A DNA stretch of 64,000 nt from Diplolepis rosae (taxonomy: Eukaryota; Arthropoda; Insecta; Hymenoptera; Diplolepididae). How positions within the stretch are numbered: position 1 is the first letter of the stretch; every line of letters begins with the position of its first letter. This document shows positions 54,746-64,000 of this stretch, piece after piece. Made by a program: the position numbers and the translations under genes. The notes under the pieces are model-generated. The model did no database searches. It was given only the letters and a program-made list of their open reading frames with translations, and was not told the DNA's origin. Location of the stretch: assembly GCA_030998225.1 (NCBI GenBank), contig JAPYXD010000391.1, positions 62,001 to 126,000 of the forward strand, written 5' to 3'.

Positions 54746-56032
54746 CCAGGGGTGTTAGTTCAAGTTTGCTGGTTTTTTCAATAAAGAAAACACTTAATTC
54801 TCAAGGGAATCTCAAAAAATTTTCATTCAAAGTATTGACCATTGGATTCCACACATTTTGCTCATATTTCAGGCAAATCATGGATACCATTCCAAAAATT
54901 CTTTTTCTCTTTCAAGGCAAACCATTCGACGAGCCATTTTTCGACTTCTTTAAAATTTGCGAAGCGCTGCTCTGTGAGTGAACGTCCCATCGATGCGAAA
55001 AGATGATAGTCGGACGGGGCGAGGTCCGGAGAGTACGGCGGGTGCGATAATATTTCCCAATTCAATGCTTTTAATGTATTCTTCACCACTTTAGCGGTAT
55101 GAGACGGTGCGTTGTCATGTTGTAGGATAACTTTGCCATGTCTTCGGGCCCATTCCGGCCGTTTTTCGATCAACGCATGATTCAAATTGATAATTTCTTG
55201 TCGGTAGCGATCCGTATTCACCGTCTCACCAGGTTTTAATAACTCGAAGTACACCACACCACACTGGTCCCACCAAACACAGAGCATTGTCTTACGGCCA
55301 AAGCGATTTGGGCTTGGAGTCGATGGGCCGACCTCACCAGGTGAAAGCCATGTTTTTTTCCGCTTCAGGTTCTCGAAATAAATTCATTTTTCCTCCCCCG
55401 TGACAACACGATGCAGAAAAGATTTCCTTTCGAACCGTTGAAGCAGTATTTCACAAATGATTTTTCGATTTTCCATTTGTCTATCGTTCAGTTGGTGTGG
55501 TACTCATTTTCCATACTTCTGGATTTTTCCCATGGCTTTTAAACGTTGGCAAATTGCTCCTCGGGTCACAATTAGTGTTTGTGCCAGATGTTGTTGCGAT
55601 TGGGTTGGGTCTTCTTCCAATAACGCCTGCAATTCCTCGTCTTCGAACTTTTTCGCTGCACCAGGATGTTCATTGTCTGTTAAATTGAAATCTCCACTTT
55701 TAAATTGACGAAACCATGTCTCACATGTTCTAATCACTGGAGCATGTTCACCATAAGTTTCTACCAGCAATCGATGAGCTTCAACTGCTTTTTTCTTTTG
55801 ATGAAATAAGAAAAGCAACGAATGCCGCAAATGCGATTTACTTGGAACGAAACTCGACATATTCACTGAGGTAAACAACTATGATGCTATTATTTTGGCA
55901 GAATGTAATTGTGTATTTTTGAAGGTTATTGTCCATATAAAAATATGACATAGATGCCAAATCATAGAAATGTATACATATCTCTAGCGACATCTATGAG
56001 TAAAACCGGCAAATTTCAACTAACACCCCTGG
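54746..56032 (-). mobile_element. Full-length mariner element
   Basis: The ends CCAGGGGTGTTAGTTCAAGT and (inverted right end) CCAGGGGTGTTAGTTGAAAT are flanked by TA. At 1287 bases it has the classic mariner length. The transposase frame is unbroken by frameshifts. A truncated sister copy is at 61373. Confidence 0.95.
54823..55860 (-). pseudogene. mariner transposase, full length with three TGA codons
   Basis: From MSSFVPSKSHLRHSLLFLFH at 55860 to QYFE and TGA at 54823 there are 345 codons, the normal mariner length, all in one frame. Three internal TGA codons lie at 55504, 55384 and 54862. Each is at a site where the family has Trp (GKWVPH, TGDEKW, LPERW), so each looks like TGG to TGA. The first catalytic Asp is Glu (TGEEK). 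The second (LQHDNAPSHTA) and third (YSPDLAPSDYHLF) are present. It is close to intact but inactive. Confidence 0.93.
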
Positions 56033-56782
56033 TATGTTCAGCTTCGCCCGACCTTTTACTATATTCAGTTGTTATATTTACTCGTATTTATTCAGTTGTC
56101 ATATCTATTACATGAAATACTAATATCTCTATATTTTAATACATTCAGATTTTATAACTGTTTATATAAAATAATTGGCCTATAGTTCAACAACCATTTT
56201 TCTACATATATGCACTGTTTTTGCATATGCGTATATAAGGATAAAATTTGCATCGATTAGTTAATAAATTGAAATAGATAAATAGGCAAAGACCATTATA
56301 TAAATATTTTTGTTATCAGAGGGTCTAAATGAGAAGATTCTTCGGGCAAGCCGGTGGTTGAATGTTAAGTGAACTTCAAATTGGAAATTGCTTAATAGGA
56401 ATATAGTACCAAGACTCTAGTATACCGTAAATAAACCGATTTACCGCCTTAGAAAATTGTAATTCGTGTTTCAGTCTTATATAGTACATAATTCATATTT
56501 TGCAACCCGCTCGTGGCCAATCTGTGGCTAATATGATTTAATGTCTGACAATAAATTCTACATTTCCGTCACAAAAGTGTAGTGGATGCAGATATGCATA
56601 CAGTTCCTCCAGTTTTTCACTTATTCATACGTTTTGGGTTTCCGTTAGGACAAATATAGTTCTTTATATATGCAGTGGTGTTTGTATATTTGTCTGTTGA
56701 CCTATCTTTTGACAAAAAAAATCTACAATTAACAATTTATACGTCTTTTTAAAATTTATTAATCAAATGGCTATTTGTGCAG
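56033..56782. other. Upstream region of SPH B, nothing further recognised
   Basis: AT-rich DNA. A signal-peptide exon like that of SPH A was looked for between 53.6 and 56.8 kb and not found. Confidence 0.4.
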
Positions 56783-57279
56783 AAAACATAATAAAAACAG
56801 AAATAAAGCCTGAAGATTACACCAATATTCTTGTTTCGTTGTGGAAAATTATCTCTAAACAAGTATATTACATATTATGCCTTGGAGCCTTGATTAAGTC
56901 AAATTTGATCTTTACTACTACTCAATGTTCTAACAAGCTGGGGTCACTTAGTGAGGTTGGCGTTTTGACTGGAATAAATAACATCACAGATTTTCCAGAA
57001 AAAATTTTGCACAGTACACAACCACTTCGTGAAAACTCGGAATTTTCTATCCTAATTGTAAGTATTCCAATATAACACTGAAGAATTTGATATTAAATTA
57101 ATTTTATCTCATTATTTTTTATAATAAGACATTTATTAAATACTTATAATATAAGAGATTTCATTTTCCTTTAGTTGGATAGAGAGATTAATCTACCATC
57201 GTCTATAAGAATAGGTGTCGTGACTAAGGGCATCAATGATATGGATATAAAAGAAGTATTCTTAGGTTGGAACAAAAAG
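56783..57279 (+). CDS. Trypsin-fold serine protease homologue, partial (SPH B)
   Basis: Two exons, 56783-57057 and 57175-57279, have acceptors TTTGTGCAG and CCTTTAG and donors GTAAGT and GTAAAA. The phases (1 in, 0 between, 0 out) equal those of SPH A exons 2 and 3, and lengths are near equal (275 and 105 against 287 and 102). The shared pattern is LCLGALIKSNLIF, then TTTQC where trypsins have TAAHC, EFSILI at the Asp site, INLPSSIRIGVV, and LGWNKK at the GWG site. So the catalytic His and Asp are replaced here too. No signal exon and no exon for the active serine was found, so it may be a partial gene or pseudogene. Paralogy with SPH A is well supported by structure, less by identity. Confidence 0.6.
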
Positions 57280-58150
57280 GTAAAAATATACGACTGCATA
57301 AAAAAAGATAAGCTTGTCATAACAGCGAATATCATATTGTTCTCTCTGAGTTAGTTCTTGTTACAGTATATTGTATATTATTTTACATACCGGTGTCATT
57401 GTAAAATTTAGTAATATTATATTTATTTTTACTAAAATCAACAGGAAACGAGGATATAACGTCAGCTTTTTAGAAATTACTATTTTTAATATTTAACTAT
57501 GGAGTTACTAATAATATTGGTGAAAATGGTGAAATAATTGTACTTATGCCTAAAATCAAAAGCAAGCTTTATTTTCTGAAATAACAAAATCGTGATCGAC
57601 ACATCGAACGAATTATATTGATGTAAACCCAATAAATATTTCATTAATTCCTAAAACAGAATGTTAAGTTTATAAAAGGCAACAGTAAAGTCACATCTTC
57701 TGTCTAACCCAATTACCATAGTCATTTGGAGATAGTGGAACCATATTTATAACTTTTCCTATCGAAAATAGGGAATAATTGCATCTCCATAATGAAAAAA
57801 TTCATTCATTTGTAAATTTTAACATAGTTCTTAATAGATTTTGTGAGCTACATGGAGAGAGTATTTATAAACGCAGTTACATACTTACATGGACATAAAC
57901 ATATAAACGTATCAATATAAACAGTAAACATATCAATACACGCACAAATACTATTTTAACGCAACTTAACCTAACCGCACAGATTCATAAACGTATCGCA
58001 GTGATATGACGCTTGCAATGTAGCAACTTCGTTATATACTGAACTGTGGAAACTTTTACGATTTGTGAGAAGAAGCTCTGTAGCCCCTCTGCTAGCAAAA
58101 ATCGTAAGTTAAAAAGTCGCCACATTCGAATGTAAAAAATTATATTACTA
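57280..58150. other. Downstream of SPH B, nothing recognised
   Basis: AT-rich sequence with runs of ACATATAAACGTATC-like words near 57890-57945. No continuing exon with a phase 0 start was found. Confidence 0.4.
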
Positions 58151-59078
58151 CAGGGTTTCCCAATAGGGGTGATATGATTTTGAATGTCCCTATCGGGCTC
58201 ATTTGGACTGAAATTTTTGACGTCTGCTGTCAGTTGTCATCAGTAAGGTTTGCCATTTAATCATGAGTAGTTTCACGCTTCCACAACGTTTGGAAATTGT
58301 CCAATTATTTTATCAAAATTCGAGAAGTTTTGTCGGTGTTCAAAGAGCATATCTTTTCTGATGAGGCGCATTTTTGGCTCAACGGCTTTGTAAACAAGCA
58401 AAATTGTCGTTATTGGTGTAAGGAAAACCCTCAGGTCATTCATTCATCTCCATTATATCCCGAGAAACTAACCGTTTGGTGCGGTTTATGGTATGGTGGC
58501 ATCATCGGACCATTTTTTTTCAAAAACGCCGAGAAACGAACCGTAACTGTGAATGGAGAGCGATATCGGGCCATGTGAACCGATTTTTTCTTCCCGGAAT
58601 ATGATGATATTGATGCAGAGGACCTTTACTTTCAACAAGACGGCGCAACTTGCCATACTGCTGGCCAAACAATAGATTTATTGCGAGGAAAGTTTGGAGA
58701 ATCGATTATCTCAAGAAATGGCCCTTTCAATTGGCCGCCAAGATCTTGCGATTTAACGCCTCTGGATTATTTCCTTTGGGAATACGTTAAATCTAAGGTT
58801 TATGCCAATAAACCAAAGACAATTGGAGAGCTTGAAACCAATATCCGAGCCGCTATAGCAGCCATACCACCAGAAATGCTCCACAAAGTCATCGAAAATT
58901 GGCTTGAACGCATTCGGGTTTGCAAGAAGAGTCTCGGGGGACATTTGGCCGATATATTGTTTAAATCATAAATGGCATAGAATATCGAATATAATAAAAA
59001 AAATTTCGATCAATTCCGAATGGATATTCAGTGTTTTTTTTCAATTTCAAAACATATCACCCTTATTGGGAAACCCTT
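58151..59078 (+). mobile_element. Tc1/mariner-like element with GGGTTTCCCAATA ends, deleted 5' coding part
   Basis: The ends CAGGGTTTCCCAATAGGGGT and (inverted) AAGGGTTTCCCAATAAGGGT are flanked by TA. About 380 bases of the transposase N-terminal half are missing compared with the related copy at 62299. The remaining frame encodes the catalytic domain. Confidence 0.88.
58264..58971 (+). pseudogene. Tc1/mariner-like transposase, catalytic half
   Basis: The original start MSSFTLPQRLEIVQLFYQNS at 58264 is followed by about 30 codons, then a deletion junction near 58353 with a frame change. The rest shows FSDEAHFWLNGFVNKQNCRY (first Asp), FQQDGATCHTA (second Asp), and WPPRSCDLTPLDYFLWEYVK (third Asp), about 36 residues apart by my count for the last pair. 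A TGA at 58576 interrupts it. The C-terminus is GGHLADILFKS. It is a DDE enzyme of the IS630-Tc1-mariner superfamily, inactive here. Confidence 0.88.
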
Positions 59079-59874
59079 TATATCGGGTACCGACTAATAA
59101 TCATAACGAGCACATGCAGCGATTCTCGGCGTCACTCGGCAGTACATTTACTATTTCCAATGGGAATTTTAGCAACGTACTATTTAAATATATGAAGTAT
59201 TCGATTACAAAATATTAAAGTCTTTCTCTCTTCATTGTTCATTACTATTGACAATGGTAATTTCTCTAAACTTTTTTGCAATTTATATTATTCAAAAGAC
59301 CAATTTTTGCATTGATAGTTTTATTTTTTATTTATATAAGTGTCACTTATTTCTAGTTTCAATTTGCCATCAAAGATGTTAATCTTTGCAACTCTCAATG
59401 GTATATTATAAAGTTGCACTATATTTACAATTGGTTCAGAAAAAGTATTTTCTCCTATCGCTATGATAAATAAAACTAGTTTTGCCACTATATCCTCACT
59501 TCTTATTGGCTTTCAGTCAAAATAAATATAATAATACTAAATTTTACAATGAAGAGTTTCTCCGTATAGATTTTTTTCACATCAGACTTGTTCTTGTTGC
59601 CTTTGTATGTTATACTTTTTATGTTTATTTTTTTTTAGTCCTCCTCATTACCAAATTAAAAAAAAAGATAGACAAAACGCAAGCAACGAAAATCAAATTG
59701 TAATCTTATGCATTAATTATACAGTACCTTTAAAGACGTTTTTATAATTGCCTTCAGGTAAATAATTAGCTTTACACGGAGAAAAATGTATATTCGAAGA
59801 GTATGAATGATTAATGCGTGAATATATAATTACTGAAACAGAAAAAAGAGTTTCAATTGAATTCTTGATGTTTA
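59079..59874. other. Intergenic, nothing recognised
   Basis: AT-rich DNA. A short plus frame at 59482-59703 includes a hydrophobic stretch but no recognised feature. Confidence 0.4.
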
Positions 59875-59877
59875 GGC

Positions 59878-60345
59878 ATACCCAAGTGCGAAGTTAGATA
59901 CGGACCAACACTGGCCTAGCATCGCCAAAAATTTCCAAAGATAGGCTGCCAATATCGTGCCGTTGCTAGAATGACAACTCCAGTATGCACTTGGCGGCCA
60001 ATTCTGGCCCAAACTCTGGCCGCCAGCACTTGTTTTCCGCACAGCAACGGGCCAATGCTGTGCCGAACTCTACTTTTCTCATTTCCAGAATGGTTTGCCG
60101 TGGTAAAAGTGACAAATGGCCCAGTAATGTGCCGTCCATGAGCCAGACTCTGGCTCTTCTACTTTCTGAACTGGATGCCATAGTAAAAATGACAATCGGC
60201 TTGGTATAGGGCCGATACTGGGCCAAGTTTCGGCTGAACGTCGGTAAATTTAAACACTGGCCCAATAACAATAGCCGACTCTTGACTGCCGAGATTGGGC
60301 CAATATTGAGCCGTATTATCACTTTCGGCAATTCGCACTTGGTTA
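59878..60345. mobile_element. Non-autonomous element with GGCCAATACTGGCC-type repeats
   Basis: CCCAAGTGCGAAGTTAG at the left faces TTCGCACTTGGTTAGGG at the right. Between them are many GGCCAA, GCCGA and TGGCC words in both orientations, giving a partly palindromic GC-richer block. A minus frame of 131 codons crosses it but follows the repeat pattern. The class is unknown. Confidence 0.65.
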
Positions 60346-61077
60346 GGGTCAGTTTTTTCATTACTTTTATTCAGAAAAATCAGTGGTGTATATTAAAAAA
60401 GATACTCCGGCGATAAAGTCCTGAATAAAAGTTTTGAAAATTAAAATTGCACTGAGAAAAATATTTGGTAGGCCAAACAAAAGTTTGGTTGTCCCAATTA
60501 GGTTCGATGGTTGCTATGGAAGTAACAAAACGGTTTTGTTGAGTCAACCAAATTTTCATGCTGAACCGTTTGATTGATCAAACCAAAAGAAGTTGTTGTT
60601 ATAACAAAATTATTTCGTAAACAGAATAAAACGCTTGAATCTTCTGTCTTAAAAGACGGTTGACGTAGGATTCGAACTATATCGCAAAGGCAGGTGTTCA
60701 AACTCTAATAATTATTGTCTTTAGGCATTTTATGTCCTACTAATAAACCAAAATACTTCAGAAATCTAAGTTCTTCAGAAGCTAGAATCCCTAATTTGCC
60801 TTTTTTTAGCTTTTCCCTACTGAGACATTCAGGTCACAATACTCTTCTTTGGTCCACAACAATAACATTACTAGTCGAGAATAACGTTAACTTAAGTCAA
60901 AGAACTTTTCAAAGTAAATAAATTGCGTAAATTTCGCATTCAAAACATAAAGCTTTAAAATATAGATATAGTAAAAAGGACCAGTACCAATTGTATCGCT
61001 TTGAAACGTTATAGAAAATTTGGACGCAGCTTTCTGACCCCTTTAATTTTCTTATCTCCTGCACTTTCCTACTTGTA
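60346..61077. other. Intergenic, with a small palindrome near 60460-60600
   Basis: TTTGGTAGGCCAAACAAAAG and TTGATTGATCAAACCAAAAG contain mirrored TTGG/CCAA words and may be a decayed MITE. Nothing else is supported. Confidence 0.35.
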
Positions 61078-61371
61078 ACACATCACTCAATAAGTTTCCG
61101 GTCTAAGAAAAACAGTTTTTTCGAGAAATTATTCTTTATTCAGCAAGATAGTTTCCTTCTAGCGTAATACATTCATTCCAAACTTTCCCTAACGTTTTCA
61201 TGCCTTTCTTGTAGAATGATTAATCTTTGCTCTCAAAATTGGCCTCAGTTTCAGCAATCACTTGTTCATTGGAGCCAAGTCTCTTTCCCTGGAGCATTTT
61301 TTTCAGGTCAGCAAAGAGCCAGTAGTCACTGGTGGCCAGATCTGGAGAATATGGTGGGTTAGGAAGCAATT
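61078..61371 (-). mobile_element. mariner fragment (same family as 8317)
   Basis: It begins ACACATCACTCAATAAGTTT after TA and continues with the C-terminal transposase sequence on the minus strand, as at 8317-8600. It is cut off at 61371, where another mariner end begins. Confidence 0.85.
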
Positions 61372-61372
61372 A

Positions 61373-61757
61373 AGGATTGTTAGTTGAAATTTGCCGGTTT
61401 TACTCATAGATGTCGCTAGTGATATGTATACATTTCTATGATTTGGCATCTATGTCATATTTTTCTATGGATAATAACCTTCAAAAATACACAATTACAT
61501 ACTGTCAAAATAATAGCATCATAGTTGTTTACCTCAGTGAATATGTCGAGTTTCGTTCCAACTAAATCGCATTTGCGGCATTCGTTGCTTTTCTTATTTC
61601 ATCAAAAGAAAAAACCAGTTGAAGCTCATCGATTGCTGTTAGAAACTTATGGTGAACATGCTCCCGTGATTAGAACATGTGAGACATGGTTTCGTCAATT
61701 TAAAAGTGGAGATTTCGATTTAACAGACAATGAACATCCTAGTGTAGCGAAAAAGTT
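61373..61757 (+). mobile_element. mariner 5' fragment (same family as 54746)
   Basis: From AGGATTGTTAGTTGAAATTT it follows the inverse of the right end of the full-length element at 54746-56032. It contains the transposase start (MSSFVPTKSHLRHSLLFLFH, 61543) to DNEHPSVAKKF. There it meets a third mariner in opposite orientation. Confidence 0.88.
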
Positions 61758-62290
61758 CGCATTCGCGAAATCGCATTCCCAAAAATTCGTGCAAAATTGT
61801 TAACACACTACCTTCTGATATCTGTAAGGTGTCGAAAATCTCACGCAACTTTAATTTACAATCGCCTAACACTTTTTTTTGGACTTTTGTTATGTTTTCC
61901 GGAATAACTGCTGATTTTGGGCGACCAGAGCGTTCAGCGTCATCGGTGTTTGTACGATCACGTTTAAATTTGTCATGCCAGTCGATGATTGTTGATTTCC
62001 CTCGTGCAGAGTCTCCATAACGCTTATCAAGTCTTCGTTTTACTTTAACAGTATTTTTTCCAATTAAAAAGTAATGTTCGATTAACACTCGAAACTCTCT
62101 TTTATCCATTGTTTTGAAAATGACAAAAGTTTCTTTACAAAATCTTTATAACGTCTGAAGTAAACGTCATATTGTCATTTAATTTTTACACTTAACGTTC
62201 AAAGGTTAGTACTATCCAGAAATAATATGGATTTGACAGCAATGTTGCCATCTATAGGTCAGGCCGGAAACTTATCACAGTACATCCACT
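61758..62290 (-). mobile_element. mariner 5' fragment, another family, head-on with the previous one
   Basis: The minus-strand frame from 62109 reads MDKREFRVLIEHYFLIGKNT, then SARGKSTIIDWHDKFKRDRT, DAERSGRPKSAVIPENI and KLKLREIFDTLQISEGSV. This is the N-terminal third of a mariner transposase. It stops at HEFLGM, where the sequence switches to the neighbouring fragment. The outer end is near 62250-62290 (GGAAACTTATCACAG). Confidence 0.82.
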
Positions 62291-62298
62291 ACCATGTA

Positions 62299-62705
62299 AA
62301 GGGTTTCCCAATAAGGGTGATATGTTTTGAAATTGAAAAAAACACTGAATATTCATTCGGAATTGATCGAAATCTCTTTTATTATATTGGATATTCTATG
62401 CCATTTATGATTTAAACAATATATCGGCCAAATGTCCCCCGAGACTCTTCTGAGATCTTCCTGAGATCGGCGTGGCACGGACAATTCACGGTTTTCGTCG
62501 ATACTGGCCTGTACGGCGGCTATATTCTGTGTAGAACGTGCGGTACGCATACGATTTTTAGGCTTAGTATCCAATAGAGTAAATTCACTCTCCAACTTAT
62601 CGATTATTCGACGAATTGAGAGCGCGGATGGAGCAGAATGACGACCATATTTTGCACGATATGCTCTTTGAACACCGACAAAACTTCTTGAATTTTGATA
62701 AAATC
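62299..62705 (-). mobile_element. Tc1/mariner-like element (same family as 58151), central part deleted
   Basis: It starts AAGGGTTTCCCAATAAGGGT after TA, the right end of the 58151 family, in opposite orientation. The minus-strand frame joins an N-terminal region (FYQNSRSFVGVQRAY, then LESEFTLLDTKPKNRMRTAR, SIDENRELSVPRRSQ) directly to the last residues and 3' end. The catalytic domain is missing, and the 5' end is cut near 62705. Confidence 0.85.
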
Positions 62706-62709
62706 TTGT

Positions 62710-64000
62710 TACAATTTGACAAGATCATATGGACGAGTTCAATCTTTTAAATGAAATATCTTGTAAATTTTAATTTGTCTGTTCTTCTGAAGTCGGGGGA
62801 AGATTTAAACAGTAAAAAAAAAGTTTCCAATGGAATTCAAGGCCAATAAATGCTCAAAGTTCTATATCAAGATTATAATTACTAAATTTTGAAGCTTTGT
62901 AAATAAATTACTTCATTCAGAAAGTAATTCAGCTCTGTAGAGCATTTTTATATTTTGAATTTAAAATCTGTGCTTAGGCCACAAAAAAATAAGATAAAAA
63001 TTTTTTCACCATTAAACTAAGAATGTAGATTTTAAATTTATTATGTCATATGTTTATCTCTTCTTAATGGAAAATACTCTGCACATAATTCTCTGTTTCG
63101 ATATTTTTTAAATGTACGCGAATATTTAAGAAATTCATAAGTACTTCACCTTTTTATGAAAATTAAAAATTTCCAAATAACACTTTGATTGACAAAGCTA
63201 AAAATTCGTCAATAATTGATTTATTGTACTGTAAGTTTAAACATATGACGACTTAAAATTTCACAATGGCATTATTTTTCAAGTACTTCTTCAATTTTGA
63301 GAATTCTTTCAGAGGTTTATTTCAGGTGAGTGACTTTTCCTTTTTTAATGAAAAATTTTATAATTATAAATTTGACTCATCTTGTATCATTGTAAAAAGA
63401 TTTTAAAACTTCAAAAAAAAGTTGTCAGATTAATTCAAAGTCAATAAATATTCAATGTTTGAAATTGAAATATTAAGTGAAAGATTTTCAAGCTCTGGGA
63501 ATCAACCACTTTAATAACACAATTTTTCTTGTTTGTAAAGCATCTCAATTTTCAAATTAAAAGTCTCCGCATAGGTTACAAAAACGTAAAATGAAAATAC
63601 TTTTTATTATAAAATATAAAATATTGATTTCAAACTCAAAAATTATTTGTCTGAAATAAACGTCTTGAAGATCTTGTAAAAATAATGGGAGATTTGAATA
63701 CTTCTAAAATAAACTTTCAGTGAAATGGTGAACTCAATAAATGTTCAAAACTTAAATCAAGATATCAGTTTACAAATTTTTAGTTGCGTAAATTAACTAC
63801 TTCAATTTGAAAATTACTTGAAAAAATATTATATTTAAAAAATTTAGGCACATAAAATAACGGTTTAAAATCCACATTCATAGATTCATGGTAAAAGCAG
63901 GTCAAATATGCGCAGACTTTTAATCAAAACAATGACCGCAAAAAATGGCCACAAAAACGTGAGATGTCAATAGTTTTAGTATAAAATTGAATATATCGAT
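62710..64000. repeat. Diverged AT-rich repeat, about 300-base spacing
   Basis: The motif CAATAAATGTTCAAA (or close variants) recurs at about 62846, 63445 and 63738. Each is followed by a similar order of words (ATCAAGAT.., TTTGTAAA.., AATTAACTACTTCA, CTTAGGCCACAAAA-like). Spacing is near 600 and 293 bases, so a missing or unrecognisable unit probably lies at about 63145. It runs off the window. No coding sequence is supported. Confidence 0.5.

Noticed and set aside
59966..60361. 131-codon minus-strand frame
   Set aside because: It runs through the GGCCAA repeat element, and its residues reflect the repeats.
1..64000. CRISPR arrays, rRNA genes, endogenous viral genes
   Set aside because: No regularly spaced identical repeats with unique spacers, no rRNA motifs, and no viral polymerase or coat genes apart from retrotransposon pol and gag. 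tRNAs were not recognised by eye and could have been missed.

Overview
The window reads as nuclear DNA of an insect. It is AT-rich, has spliceosomal introns with GT..AG borders, and is dominated by animal transposons: many mariner elements, a Ty3/Gypsy element, BEL/Pao fragments, an R1-type LINE and a pogo element. A hymenopteran (wasp or ant-like) genome is my guess from the mix of mariner, pogo and BEL/Pao types; this is inference. I see no bacterial operon, CRISPR array or rRNA, and I recognised no tRNA.

Layout. 0-13 kb: a fold-back repeat, a decayed mariner, a Gypsy retrotransposon on the minus strand (LTRs at 2676-2927 and 7810-8058), mariner fragments, and a possible small spliced gene near 9.6-10.1 kb. 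13-17 kb: a 4.0-kb pogo-type transposon with TA duplication, terminal repeats and a four-exon transposase gene (825 codons) broken by one TAG. 17-31 kb: mariner relics, tandem repeats, a BEL/Pao pol relic, a dispersed repeat with a ~1-kb insertion, a fold-back element, an unrecognised decayed gene (27.7-29.3 kb) and a TTAA-flanked MITE.

32-38 kb: the clearest host gene. A signal-peptide exon joins in phase to two exons of a trypsin-fold protein that lacks the catalytic His and Asp. A paralogue with the same exon phases lies at 56.8-57.3 kb. I treat this pair as the best candidate for something undescribed: a small family of secreted serine-protease homologues in a transposon-rich locus.

38-48 kb: BEL/Pao gag-protease, a minisatellite, a 5'-truncated R1-type LINE, a fold-back element, internally deleted mariners, and a second copy of the 24-kb dispersed repeat carrying two further insertions. 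48-64 kb: duplicated ~600-bp repeats, a mariner with intact ends, a full-length mariner broken only by three TGG-to-TGA changes, complementary deletion products of another Tc1/mariner-type element, a cluster of truncated mariners, and diverged AT-rich repeats to the end.

Comparing paralogous repeat copies inside the window gives empty sites for three insertions, so the order of insertion can be read directly.
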